A stretch of 5,793 nucleotides of DNA from Thermoplasmata archaeon (GCA_021826835.1 JAKAYH010000168.1:1-5793); one strand, 5' to 3'. Shown: positions 1 through 5,693, counted from the stretch's first letter. The notes: generated by a model from the sequence alone, not told the origin. Translations and numbers: made by a program.

Positions 1-19
1 TGGTAAGCCAATAATCTAC

Positions 20-25
20 AGGTGA
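20..25 (+). promoter_or_regulatory. Ribosome binding site AGGTGA of the first gene
   Basis: AGGTGA is fully complementary to the usual archaeal 16S rRNA 3' end (ATCACCTCC) and sits four bases before the ATG at position 30, which fixes that start. Its last three bases are also a TGA that closes a reading frame entering from the left edge. A stop codon overlapping the ribosome binding site is typical of translationally coupled operon genes, so an upstream gene just outside the window is likely. Neither of the other two main plus-strand genes shows such a site. Confidence 0.7.
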
Positions 26-29
26 AATA

Positions 30-1019
30 ATGGTAGTCATTAACTTATGGAACCCAACTAACGTTGACTTGCTATCTGCCCTCATAATATCATACCTCCT
101 TGGCATAATCCATGGAATAACTCCTGATGAGCACACATGGCCTATAACATTTTCCTATTCAGTTGGAAGCTACAGTACCCGTAAAGGTATGAAGGCTGGA
201 CTTATTTTCTCGAGCGGTTTTACTTTCCAACGCGCACTGTTATCAGAGATTGCCTTTCTTGCGCTTGCAGGAATTTTCATGACTGCTGCTGCGTTTGGGA
301 TTACATACATAATTGTGGGAATAGCCATGGCAGTTGCCGGTTTTTACATAGCTTCCAAAGGGAAATATCTGCACTGGCACTATCTTGAGCATACACTGGG
401 CAAAATGGTCGGACTTCACAAAAATAATCCGGAGAAAGAGCATGCTGAGCTGGAACACGAAGCAAACCCTGTTTTCATTGGAGATGATATGAAGCCCATC
501 CCATTGAAACTTGCCTTTATTCATGGTCTCATAGCAGGTTTTGGGTTTGGAGCCTTCGCACTAATAATATATCTAGTACTGGCACCGTCCATGCCATCAA
601 TTTATTGGGGATTTGTTCCTGGTATGTTGTTCGGTCTTGGAACCATGACCATGCAGATACTCTTCGGTGCTGGTTTTGGCGCGTGGCTCTCGAAAAGCAA
701 GAAACTTACAAAGAATGGGATAGCCTTTGTCGCTAAGAGCATCAGCAGGTATGTGCTTACCTACGGAGGTGTGGCATTTATAATAGCAGGAGCAGCGATA
801 CTGATTTTCCCTCAGCTGCTTGAGTATGGAATTTCCACTGGAGTTCATGTTCATAACCTTGACAATCTAGGAATTGGGTTTTTCCTTGTTATATTCGCTG
901 TTGTAATAATAGGTTTCCTCGGTTACTCCACATCAATCAAGAAAGCTGTGAAACTTGGTTATACCTCGAAAGAACCACTGCAATCATCAGTAAACCTTGA
1001 GGAACCAACGGTAAAGTGA
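30..1019 (+). CDS. Multi-pass membrane protein, NicO/NiCoT-like metal transporter family
   Basis: This 329-residue protein has about seven hydrophobic segments (roughly residues 13-31, 56-82, 86-108, 160-186, 192-219, 236-262 and 279-300). Two features point to the nickel/cobalt transporter group: HGITPDEH at 28-35 at the end of the first segment, which resembles the HxxxxDxDH signature of NiCoT/NicO permeases, and a second HGLIAGFGFG at 165-174, as expected for a duplicated membrane unit. The loop between segments three and four (about 114-143) holds six histidines, and GVHVHN lies at 271-276; histidine-rich loops are common in this group and may bind metal. The likely role is moving Ni, Co or another divalent cation across the cytoplasmic membrane, but substrate and direction cannot be read from sequence. 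Related families with the same fold (UreH, TauE/SafE exporters) remain possible. The strong AGGTGA site supports the start and suggests an operon with an upstream gene. Codon usage is GC-richer than in the downstream genes. Confidence 0.65.
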   Translation: MVVINLWNPTNVDLLSALIISYLLGIIHGITPDEHTWPITFSYSVGSYSTRKGMKAGLIFSSGFTFQRALLSEIAFLALAGIFMTAAAFGITYIIVGIAMAVAGFYIASKGKYLHWHYLEHTLGKMVGLHKNNPEKEHAELEHEANPVFIGDDMKPIPLKLAFIHGLIAGFGFGAFALIIYLVLAPSMPSIYWGFVPGMLFGLGTMTMQILFGAGFGAWLSKSKKLTKNGIAFVAKSISRYVLTYGGVAFIIAGAAILIFPQLLEYGISTGVHVHNLDNLGIGFFLVIFAVVIIGFLGYSTSIKKAVKLGYTSKEPLQSSVNLEEPTVK

Positions 1020-1032
1020 TTCCTGAATCCTA

Positions 1033-1040
1033 TTTTTTTT
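1033..1040 (+). terminator. T8 tract after the transporter-like gene
   Basis: Eight consecutive T bases begin 13 bases after the TGA stop. Archaeal RNA polymerase terminates at such T-tracts without needing a hairpin, and no strong hairpin precedes this one. It probably ends the transcript of the first gene. The same bases run into TTTTATAAAG, which by itself looks like a promoter box. Confidence 0.6.
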
Positions 1041-1418
1041 ATAAAGCAAACAACCCATAATTCTATGTTGGAAATGTACCCATAATCGAAATATGGCAAA
1101 ATCCAATTATGAAATTTCATCAATCTATTATGAACTAAAGTCTTGTCGTTTAATTTAGATTGCAGTATATTTTTACAATTTCTTATGACAAAACTCCAAT
1201 TTCCACGACATAGTTATTCCCTCCGCATAGTTTGTTTTGTCTTAGGAAGTTTGCCATAAAGACACTTATAGGGATAAAGATTTGTTTTCATGATTCGTTT
1301 AGAGTTTCTAAAATCATGTTGTGTTAAAAAGTTCTGTTTATCACTCATTACCGGAGCGTTTAGAATTTAAATTATATAGCAACTCCCATTGTTATTGTAA
1401 ACTCTAATAGCAATTAAA

Positions 1419-1427
1419 TTTATAAAG
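1419..1427 (+). promoter_or_regulatory. Archaeal TATA box of the toxin-like pseudogene
   Basis: TTTATAAAG is a strong archaeal TATA element. Its centre is about 25 bases before the GTG at 1448, the spacing from TATA box to transcript start in archaea. That would make the first base of the transcript coincide with the start codon, the leaderless arrangement common in Thermoplasmatales. The promoter therefore seems preserved although the reading frame behind it is broken. Confidence 0.55.
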
Positions 1428-1447
1428 ATCGTTTAAATGTTATCTTT

Positions 1448-1759
1448 GTGCAGAAGCAAAAAATTGTGAGTAAGAAACAACTAAAAGAGAATCTTCGTTT
1501 TTTTATGGAAGAAGATCCGATCGGTAAAATTGTTTATGATAGCCTTGATAAAATTTAATTTTTCAATTTCATAGCCGAAGAAAAAATTATAAAAATTCAC
1601 CAAGACATTGCAAGTAAATATGGACTAAATCAAGGTTGCATTAATAAGAGTAATTTAATACGAGACATGTAGAAAATAAATGAAAAACTTTACCATAAAG
1701 AACTATATCCAAATGTTTTTGATAAAGCAGCTGTATTATTAGAATCGAGCCAAGACTGA
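1448..1759 (+). pseudogene. Broken Doc/Fic-like toxin gene, two in-frame stops
   Basis: From GTG 1448 to TGA 1757-1759 a single reading frame of 103 codons is interrupted only by TAA at 1556-1558 and TAG at 1670-1672. No frame change is needed, which argues for nonsense mutations in one former gene. The part after the TAA reads FIAEEKIIKIHQDIASKYG and, after the TAG, ELYPNVFDKAAVLLES. Both stretches fit the N-terminal half of Doc-family proteins (an IIxIHxDxxxxYG helix, then a KAAxLL helix). In intact Doc toxins, kinases that act on EF-Tu, the HPFxDGNKR catalytic motif follows directly; here the frame ends before it, and I do not see that motif downstream. The first 36 codons, with ENLRFFMEEDPIGKIVYD, are not recognised. 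They could be an N-terminal extension or a tiny separate antitoxin-like gene ending just ahead of the toxin part. The Doc assignment is my reading of the pattern and was not verified by a search. Confidence 0.5.
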
Positions 1760-1820
1760 GTTATTTATTTTTTTAAGAGCCGTACCTTTCTTAAAAGTCA
1801 ATGGATTTAAGAAGAGTATA
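1760..1820. other. Short spacer before the thermopsin promoter
   Basis: These bases contain an AT-rich run ending in TTTTTTT around 1769-1775, which could terminate transcription coming from the pseudogene promoter. No coding signal is seen, and nothing resembling the missing catalytic half of the toxin is present. Confidence 0.35.
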
Positions 1821-1829
1821 TTTATAAGC
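1821..1829 (+). promoter_or_regulatory. TATA box of the thermopsin-family gene
   Basis: TTTATAAGC matches the archaeal TATA consensus and is preceded by the purine-rich GAAGAG, a plausible BRE region. The expected transcript start is near 1850, which leaves a leader of about 33 bases before the ATG at 1883. This gene is therefore probably transcribed on its own from a leadered message. No ribosome binding site stands close to the ATG; GAGGAG at 1842-1847 is too far upstream to serve. Confidence 0.6.
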
Positions 1830-1882
1830 ATTCCTATAGATCGAGGAGTCGTTATATTACTGAAAAACTTATCGGCTCTGCC

Positions 1883-3796
1883 ATGATTTCTTCTATTAAA
1901 CAGAAAAAAAACCTTATTTTAAGGTATATCCTGGTTTTTGTATTAGCCGTATCTCTTGTGATTTCGTATAATTTTCCAATGGAATCATATGGTTCATCGC
2001 AAAGCGTTTCAACTTCTCATAAGAATTCTCTTCTGCCGATTGCTATGCCATTAAGTAGTACCAATCAAAATAATGTAAATAGTGATGCTTTATCCACATA
2101 CTCAGTAGTGAATCCGTACAGACACTACATGACCGAACCCGCACCGATTGGCATAACCGATTTTGGTATAGGTCCAAACGGCGTTCCTTATTCATATAAT
2201 ACAACATCATTTAGAGGTACAATTTCTTTGGAGAATTTAAGTGTGGTAAATAAAGGACGATTAGGGGATTCCGGTTGCATGGGATTTCAGCTGAATGTAG
2301 TCCTATGTTTTAAGTCCGGTAGCAGTACATATTCCTATTGGGTACAAAACGCCGCTAAGATTAATACAAAGACACATTGCATTGTACTCATTGATAATAT
2401 TTGGAATTTCACAGGTTCAATATATTCCATGCCAGATTGTACAGTTCTTGGTTATGGAGGAATAATTCATAATTTTGATGCTAATTTCTATGAATATTCA
2501 TATCCTGTTTCGGGCGAGTTTAATACACCATTGAATTTGACTCTTCAGACAAATGTTACAACATATAATGATGGAGTTCCGGAGCTTCAATTAATGTACA
2601 ACATTGGAAATGGATTTGTAACCTACGATGAACCCCAATTCGTCTTTACCAACATTGCGACTAACCCAGTCTTTAAAGTTGACGGATCACAATATGCTTT
2701 AAGTAATGAGACATTTTACGATGCGGAACTCATAATGGGTGGTCCAGGTGGCGGTGCTGATATTTATGATCAATCCTCCAACATTACTATGCAGCTCCAG
2801 TACTGGAACGGATGGAATTATCAGTATGTACCCAATGCATACAATTTTGGAGCGAATACCGCAGAGGGTTCCTGCAATGTCATTGCATCCGCGTTTGATA
2901 ATTCACGTAATGATATTTTGGGAAGCCGCCTTGCTCAGGGAAATGGATCATTGGGTCAGATTTACAACTCAGCAAATCTCTCATTCTTCCATTTAAAAGT
3001 TCCATTCTTGCATGGTATAATGGAATTGAATGGCCGAAACTTCACCTTCACGAAAGGTCAATTAGATCTTACCCTGCCATATTATGCAGGATTGCAACAG
3101 CTGAAAATTATGAATAATAATAGAGTTGTCTATTCCACAAATATCACTCTGAATAATGGTCAGTATAAATATCTGGCATTGACTAATCTAACGTTCAATG
3201 AAAATATTTCCTCGTTAAAAACACCAGAAGATTTCAAATGGTGTCTAGATATTAATGGAACTGAATACAATACAAGCGGTAAATCTCTGAGTTTCTGTAT
3301 ACCCGTGGGAAACTACACATATTCGGCATCGTATAGTCATGAAACAATCCCATTTTACAATGAGAATGGAACACTATTTTTGAATAGTAATAACAAGACA
3401 ATCAACCTCTATTTCTTTGAGAAGGCGTTTGAATTGACGCTCCATCCATTTGGATTAAAATCTGGAACACCATGGAATGTTTCCGTTAAGGGAGTTAATA
3501 CCTATTATGGTTCTTACCCCAATTCCATTCAAATCTACTTACCGAATGGAACCTTTACTTTCACTGTTGGAAATATTGCAGGTTATTCTATCATATCCAA
3601 TTCTTCTGTTATGTTAACAGTCAATGGAAGTTCACAATATTATAATATAGCATTTATAAGGGAAAGAGCGAAACCTCCAGTATATATAATAACATTTTTG
3701 GTGAATAATTATCCAATGGTAGTTTTAATTTCACTTTTAACCGGAATTGTTTATTGGTATTATAGGGTAAAAATAAGACCTTCCAAAGGATCGTGA
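1883..3796 (+). CDS. Thermopsin-family (peptidase A5) secreted, membrane-anchored protease-like protein
   Basis: The 637-residue protein matches the thermopsin pattern in order: EPAPIGITDFGI (85-96), GFQLNVVL (134-141), YWVQN (152-156), LIDNIWNFTGS (169-179), MGGPGGGADI (285-294), LQYWNGW (305-311) and YNFGANTAE (320-328). Thermopsins are acid- and heat-tolerant proteases working outside the cell; their catalytic residues are not settled, and E85, D93 and D171 lie in the conserved blocks here. Residues 12-29 are a signal/anchor helix and 601-627 a C-terminal membrane helix followed by a basic tail, so the protein probably stays on the cell surface. Two beta-rich repeats occupy about 446-513 and 517-591; the second has the GLKSGTPW and PNGTFTF pattern common in archaeal surface proteins. 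About 22 NxS/T sequons suggest heavy glycosylation. Seven cysteines (132, 142, 166, 186, 331, 454, 472) could form disulfides, notably 454 with 472. No earlier in-frame start exists near the ATG. The gene has its own promoter and converges on the ATPase gene. Confidence 0.9.
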   Translation: MISSIKQKKNLILRYILVFVLAVSLVISYNFPMESYGSSQSVSTSHKNSLLPIAMPLSSTNQNNVNSDALSTYSVVNPYRHYMTEPAPIGITDFGIGPNGVPYSYNTTSFRGTISLENLSVVNKGRLGDSGCMGFQLNVVLCFKSGSSTYSYWVQNAAKINTKTHCIVLIDNIWNFTGSIYSMPDCTVLGYGGIIHNFDANFYEYSYPVSGEFNTPLNLTLQTNVTTYNDGVPELQLMYNIGNGFVTYDEPQFVFTNIATNPVFKVDGSQYALSNETFYDAELIMGGPGGGADIYDQSSNITMQLQYWNGWNYQYVPNAYNFGANTAEGSCNVIASAFDNSRNDILGSRLAQGNGSLGQIYNSANLSFFHLKVPFLHGIMELNGRNFTFTKGQLDLTLPYYAGLQQLKIMNNNRVVYSTNITLNNGQYKYLALTNLTFNENISSLKTPEDFKWCLDINGTEYNTSGKSLSFCIPVGNYTYSASYSHETIPFYNENGTLFLNSNNKTINLYFFEKAFELTLHPFGLKSGTPWNVSVKGVNTYYGSYPNSIQIYLPNGTFTFTVGNIAGYSIISNSSVMLTVNGSSQYYNIAFIRERAKPPVYIITFLVNNYPMVVLISLLTGIVYWYYRVKIRPSKGS

Positions 3797-3831
3797 TATA
3801 ATTCATTCAAATTGATTAAAAGCAGATTTTA

Positions 3832-3843
3832 GACATTGTCACA
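3832..3843 (+). repeat. Direct repeat GACATTGTCACA, copy 1
   Basis: This 12-base sequence recurs exactly at 4020-4031. After the identical core the copies continue as TTCTGG here and ATTGG there, so the likeness extends slightly further. Copy 1 overlaps the left arm of the adjacent inverted repeat by its last two bases. Confidence 0.55.
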
Positions 3844-3876
3844 TTCTGGTTGATAAATAGTGATGATACCAGAATG
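3842..3876 (+). repeat. 9-base inverted repeat with 17-base loop
   Basis: CATTCTGGT (3842-3850) and ACCAGAATG (3868-3876) are perfect reverse complements around a 17-base spacer. It lies about 45 bases after the thermopsin stop codon and could form a hairpin in the 3' untranslated part of that message. No T-tract follows, so it is more likely a stabilising or processing structure, or a protein-binding or mobile-element remnant, than a terminator. Confidence 0.5.
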
Positions 3877-3935
3877 ATGTATTCAATAATCCGTCATTTG
3901 TCTTGAAACGATGCTTGAATAGCCGTGACTGTATT

Positions 3936-3970
3936 AAAAAAAGCAGGACTGCTTTGTCTGAGGTTTTTTT
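3936..3970. terminator. Bidirectional hairpin/T-tract terminator
   Basis: AAAGCAG (3940-3946) and CTGCTTT (3949-3955) form a compact stem, realistically six pairs with a GGAC loop. On the plus strand it is followed after eight bases by T7 (3964-3970); on the minus strand the stem runs directly into a T-tract made by A7 at 3936-3942. It is suitably placed to stop both converging transcripts, about 140 bases after the thermopsin stop and about 200 bases after the ATPase stop. Confidence 0.6.
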
Positions 3971-4019
3971 GCACATGAGGTCTCTTAAGATATGGAATCA
4001 ATTCTTTTTTATGTTTCCT

Positions 4020-4031
4020 GACATTGTCACA
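4020..4031 (+). repeat. Direct repeat GACATTGTCACA, copy 2
   Basis: This is an exact second copy of the 12-base sequence at 3832-3843, 188 bases downstream in the same orientation. A related GTCACACATTGA reads on the minus strand at 4089-4100, so the region carries two direct copies and one inverted, looser copy. Confidence 0.5.
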
Positions 4032-4128
4032 ATTGGCAAAAATAGTTAAACCCCAAGCTGTACTAGTGCTTTATTTCCAATTCCTTAGTCAATGTGTGAC
4101 TTTTTATTTGTAGTACTATTGTTACAAG

Positions 4129-4135
4129 TTTTTTT
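4129..4135 (+). terminator. T7 tract ahead of the ATPase gene end
   Basis: Seven T bases on the plus strand, with another five just downstream, could stop any thermopsin transcript that reads through the earlier terminator before it enters the ATPase gene in antisense direction. It acts only in the plus direction. Confidence 0.35.
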
Positions 4136-4141
4136 GAATTT

Positions 4142-5419
4142 TTATTTCGCCACGAGCAGCCATTTCCAAAGTGGTACGAATTTCACTTCTTGTAGAGAAT
4201 AAGACTTTGTGTCTTCAAGATCCCAAGTTATAATCGTTAAATTATTACAGTTCAGTTTATTCCCTGCTTCCAATAAAGATCCTATTTCCCTGTTTTTCAT
4301 GTCGTTCTCACTGGAAGCATATGTTACCTGAATCAGTTCTTCTATTTTTTCCCCCCTTTTCAAGACAAAATCAACTTCACGATCCCTCTTATCTCTGAAA
4401 TAGTATATTTGATTAGCAGCTTCAGATGTTTGTTTTCTTTTTAATTGAAGAAATACAAGATTTTCAATCAATCGCCCTTTGTCATAAGGAAGTCTCCATG
4501 CGAGCCAATTATCTGCCAGATATACCTTCTTTGGCCATCCAGACCTTAAGGCAATCTTAGTAGAGTATCTCTCAATAAAGAAAAATATCATGGTATCCTG
4601 CAATTTTTCTATGTATTCATAGACTGTGTTTTTACCAAATTGCATTCCTCTTGACCCTAATTCATTGACTATTTTTCTCACACTAATCTCACTGGCAAAA
4701 CACTGAGTTACAAAATTGAAAATGAATCTTGCAACTTCTATACTTTTTATCTTTTGTCTCTCAACAAAGTCCTTGAAGAATATAAGTTCCCTGTATTCGC
4801 TCAGTAGTCTATCTTTTTCTCCCTTGATTAAAATAATTTCTGGGTAACCTCCTGAATCGACATATGTCGACAAAAGATTTTTCAACATGCCAATATCTTC
4901 AAGAAGGTTGAAATCTAACTGTGTGTTCCCTGTCGCAGCAAGAAATTCACTGAAAGAGAAAGGTAATAGCAGGAAGGAAAAGCTTCTTCCCCGAAGCTGA
5001 GTTGCTATCTCTCTTGTCAGTAGCCGGGAAGATGATCCGGATGCATAGACATTGTAACCTCTATCCAGGAGAGTTCTGACAAGACTTTGCCAGTCGTCCA
5101 AATTCTGAATTTCGTCCAAGAATATGTTCTTCACTTTGCTACCACTTACCTCGGTAAATAATTCTGTTACCACCTTCAAGCAGTCAACGGCAGAAATCCT
5201 TTTTAGTGCAACATCTTCAAAATCCAAATATACCGTCTCCTGCCGTTCTAGATTCAAAATTTCCTGCCACATCAATGTTGTTTTTCCTGCCCTCCTTGGG
5301 CCTATGATAGTCGTTGCTTTACCCTTCACATTTTTCAGAACAAGTTCTCTCTTAACAGTCTTGTTTATATCCTTGTGAAATTGGTTTATCAAGAAGTCTT
5401 TTACCAATCTAATTTCCAT
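4142..5419 (-). CDS. Archaeal AAA ATPase with C-terminal DUF4143 region
   Basis: This 425-residue cytoplasmic protein has the layout of the AAA_14/DUF4143 ATPases, which are widespread in archaea and bacteria, are often present in many copies per genome, and have no settled function. Walker A is GPRRAGKTT (40-48), with K46 binding the phosphates; Walker B is NIFLDEI (98-104), with D102 and E103; a sensor-like ASGSSSRLL lies at 126-134, followed by LRGRSFSFLLLPFSFSEF (142-159). Residues about 225-285 look like a winged helix (ISVRKIVNELG, then NTVYEYIEKLQDT). The C-terminal part carries YYFRDKRDREVDFVL (339-353) and ELIQVTY (361-367), resembling a PD-(D/E)xK fold, but the expected lysine after the beta strand is replaced (Q364-V-T366), so nuclease activity is doubtful. 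Length is normal for the family and the frame is intact. The ATG at 5419 is not certain: a TATA-like box only a few bases upstream would fit a leaderless TTG start at codon 5. The gene is convergent with the thermopsin gene and appears monocistronic. Confidence 0.88.
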   Translation of the reverse strand: MEIRLVKDFLINQFHKDINKTVKRELVLKNVKGKATTIIGPRRAGKTTLMWQEILNLERQETVYLDFEDVALKRISAVDCLKVVTELFTEVSGSKVKNIFLDEIQNLDDWQSLVRTLLDRGYNVYASGSSSRLLTREIATQLRGRSFSFLLLPFSFSEFLAATGNTQLDFNLLEDIGMLKNLLSTYVDSGGYPEIILIKGEKDRLLSEYRELIFFKDFVERQKIKSIEVARFIFNFVTQCFASEISVRKIVNELGSRGMQFGKNTVYEYIEKLQDTMIFFFIERYSTKIALRSGWPKKVYLADNWLAWRLPYDKGRLIENLVFLQLKRKQTSEAANQIYYFRDKRDREVDFVLKRGEKIEELIQVTYASSENDMKNREIGSLLEAGNKLNCNNLTIITWDLEDTKSYSLQEVKFVPLWKWLLVAK

Positions 5420-5422
5420 GTG

Positions 5423-5445
5423 TATTTATAACTGAGACATAAATT
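5423..5445 (-). promoter_or_regulatory. Candidate promoter region of the ATPase gene
   Basis: Two TATA-like elements read on the minus strand. AATTTATG (5445-5438) has its centre about 23 bases before the ATG and would give a nearly leaderless transcript from that ATG. TTATAAATA (5431-5423) is the better match to the consensus but lies only about 9 bases before the ATG; used as TATA box, it would start transcription inside codons 5-6, near an in-frame TTG. Which one is used decides the true N terminus. Confidence 0.4.
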
Positions 5446-5455
5446 ACCTTTTCTA

Positions 5456-5470
5456 TATCAGTAACTGATA
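5456..5470. promoter_or_regulatory. Perfect 15-base palindrome, possible operator
   Basis: TATCAGT-A-ACTGATA is a perfect 7+1+7 palindrome lying 37 to 51 bases before the ATPase ATG, just upstream of the candidate TATA boxes. Symmetric sites of this size at this position are typical of dimeric regulators that act on archaeal promoters. No second copy is visible in the window, and no regulator gene is present to pair with it. Confidence 0.4.
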
Positions 5471-5490
5471 CAATATTAATTTTAAATGAT

Positions 5491-5613
5491 ATGATTTTAA
5501 CCAATGGTGTCGTCGGTTCTACAGACATTACGGTGGATCTCGTGGTAAAGCTACAAAATACCGCGGTCGAAGCATATTACTGTCTTGAAAAGCTTCTAAT
5601 TTCCATTCCTTAA
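5491..5613 (+). CDS. Doubtful 40-residue ORF in a GC-richer patch
   Basis: ATG 5491 to TAA 5611-5613 encodes 40 residues (MILTNGVVGSTDITVDLVVK, then QNTAVEAYYCLEKLLISIP after one leucine). The bases from about 5505 to 5575 are clearly GC-richer than the flanks, and several frames stay open through the patch, so the open frame alone is weak evidence. There is no ribosome binding site and no well-placed TATA box; TTTAAAT at 5481-5487 is too close to the ATG. The protein is not recognised. It could be a real small protein, a fragment of a decayed gene (a minus-strand frame here reads YYHSEDGVKEWKLEAF), or part of a structured RNA. Confidence 0.2.
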   Translation: MILTNGVVGSTDITVDLVVKLQNTAVEAYYCLEKLLISIP

Positions 5614-5693
5614 CGCCATCTTCTGAGTGGTAGTAATCTTTGAATTAAGATATTCTGCTATTGAATTCGTTATTAAATGAAGAAAATATGCCC

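Larger units (their letters stand above)
1020..1447. other. AT-rich intergenic region without an intact gene
   Basis: This stretch of about 430 bases has no convincing ORF on either strand. It contains the T8 terminator at its left end, a TATA-like TTTATAAAG at 1038-1046 whose expected start point falls on an ATG (1065-1067) that opens only six codons, and scattered short inverted repeats such as CATGATT/AATCATG around 1290-1320 and TAGAGTTT/AAACTCTA about 100 bases apart. On the minus strand a 24-residue frame (1257 down to 1183) starts MANFLRQNK and might be a transposase N-terminal remnant. The overall appearance is of decayed sequence. Confidence 0.5.
3797..4141. other. Convergent intergenic region with terminators and repeats
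   Basis: These 345 bases separate two converging genes and hold no credible ORF. They contain a two-way hairpin terminator (3936-3970), a 9-base inverted repeat (3842-3876), two copies of GACATTGTCACA, a weak hairpin AGTCA/TGACT followed by TTTTT (4087-4105), and a T7 tract at 4129-4135 facing the ATPase gene end. The density of short repeats suggests either 3' processing signals or the remains of a small non-coding mobile element. Confidence 0.5.

Noticed and set aside
1..25. Frame entering from the left edge, seven codons (GKPIIYR) ending at TGA 23-25
   Set aside because: Too short to call a gene, although its stop overlapping the AGGTGA site makes an upstream coupled gene likely; mentioned only as context.
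243..854. Minus-strand frames (243-524 and 597-854) inside the transporter-like gene
   Set aside because: Antisense shadows of a gene with clear membrane-protein features.
1038..1085. TATA-like TTTATAAAG at 1038-1046 with an ATG about 25 bases downstream
   Set aside because: The ATG opens only six codons before a stop, and the TATA match is largely a by-product of the T8 terminator tract.
970..1200. Minus-strand open frame of roughly 80 codons without a stop, overlapping the 3' end of the first gene
   Set aside because: It has no plausible start codon, no recognisable motif, and partly shadows the real gene; the AT-rich composition makes it likely chance.
1670..1672. In-frame TAG as a possible pyrrolysine codon
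   Set aside because: A TAA also interrupts the same frame and the catalytic half is missing, so simple decay explains it better.
2739..2996. 85-residue plus-strand frame inside the thermopsin gene
   Set aside because: Shadow frame of a clearly coding sequence, with no independent signals.
5124..5378. 84-residue plus-strand frame opposite the ATPase Walker A and B region
   Set aside because: Antisense shadow; the opposite strand carries intact conserved ATPase motifs.
5540..5570. tRNA-like look of the GC-rich patch (CGCGGTCGAAGC)
   Set aside because: No acceptor stem, no proper T-loop GGTTCGA motif and no cloverleaf could be drawn.
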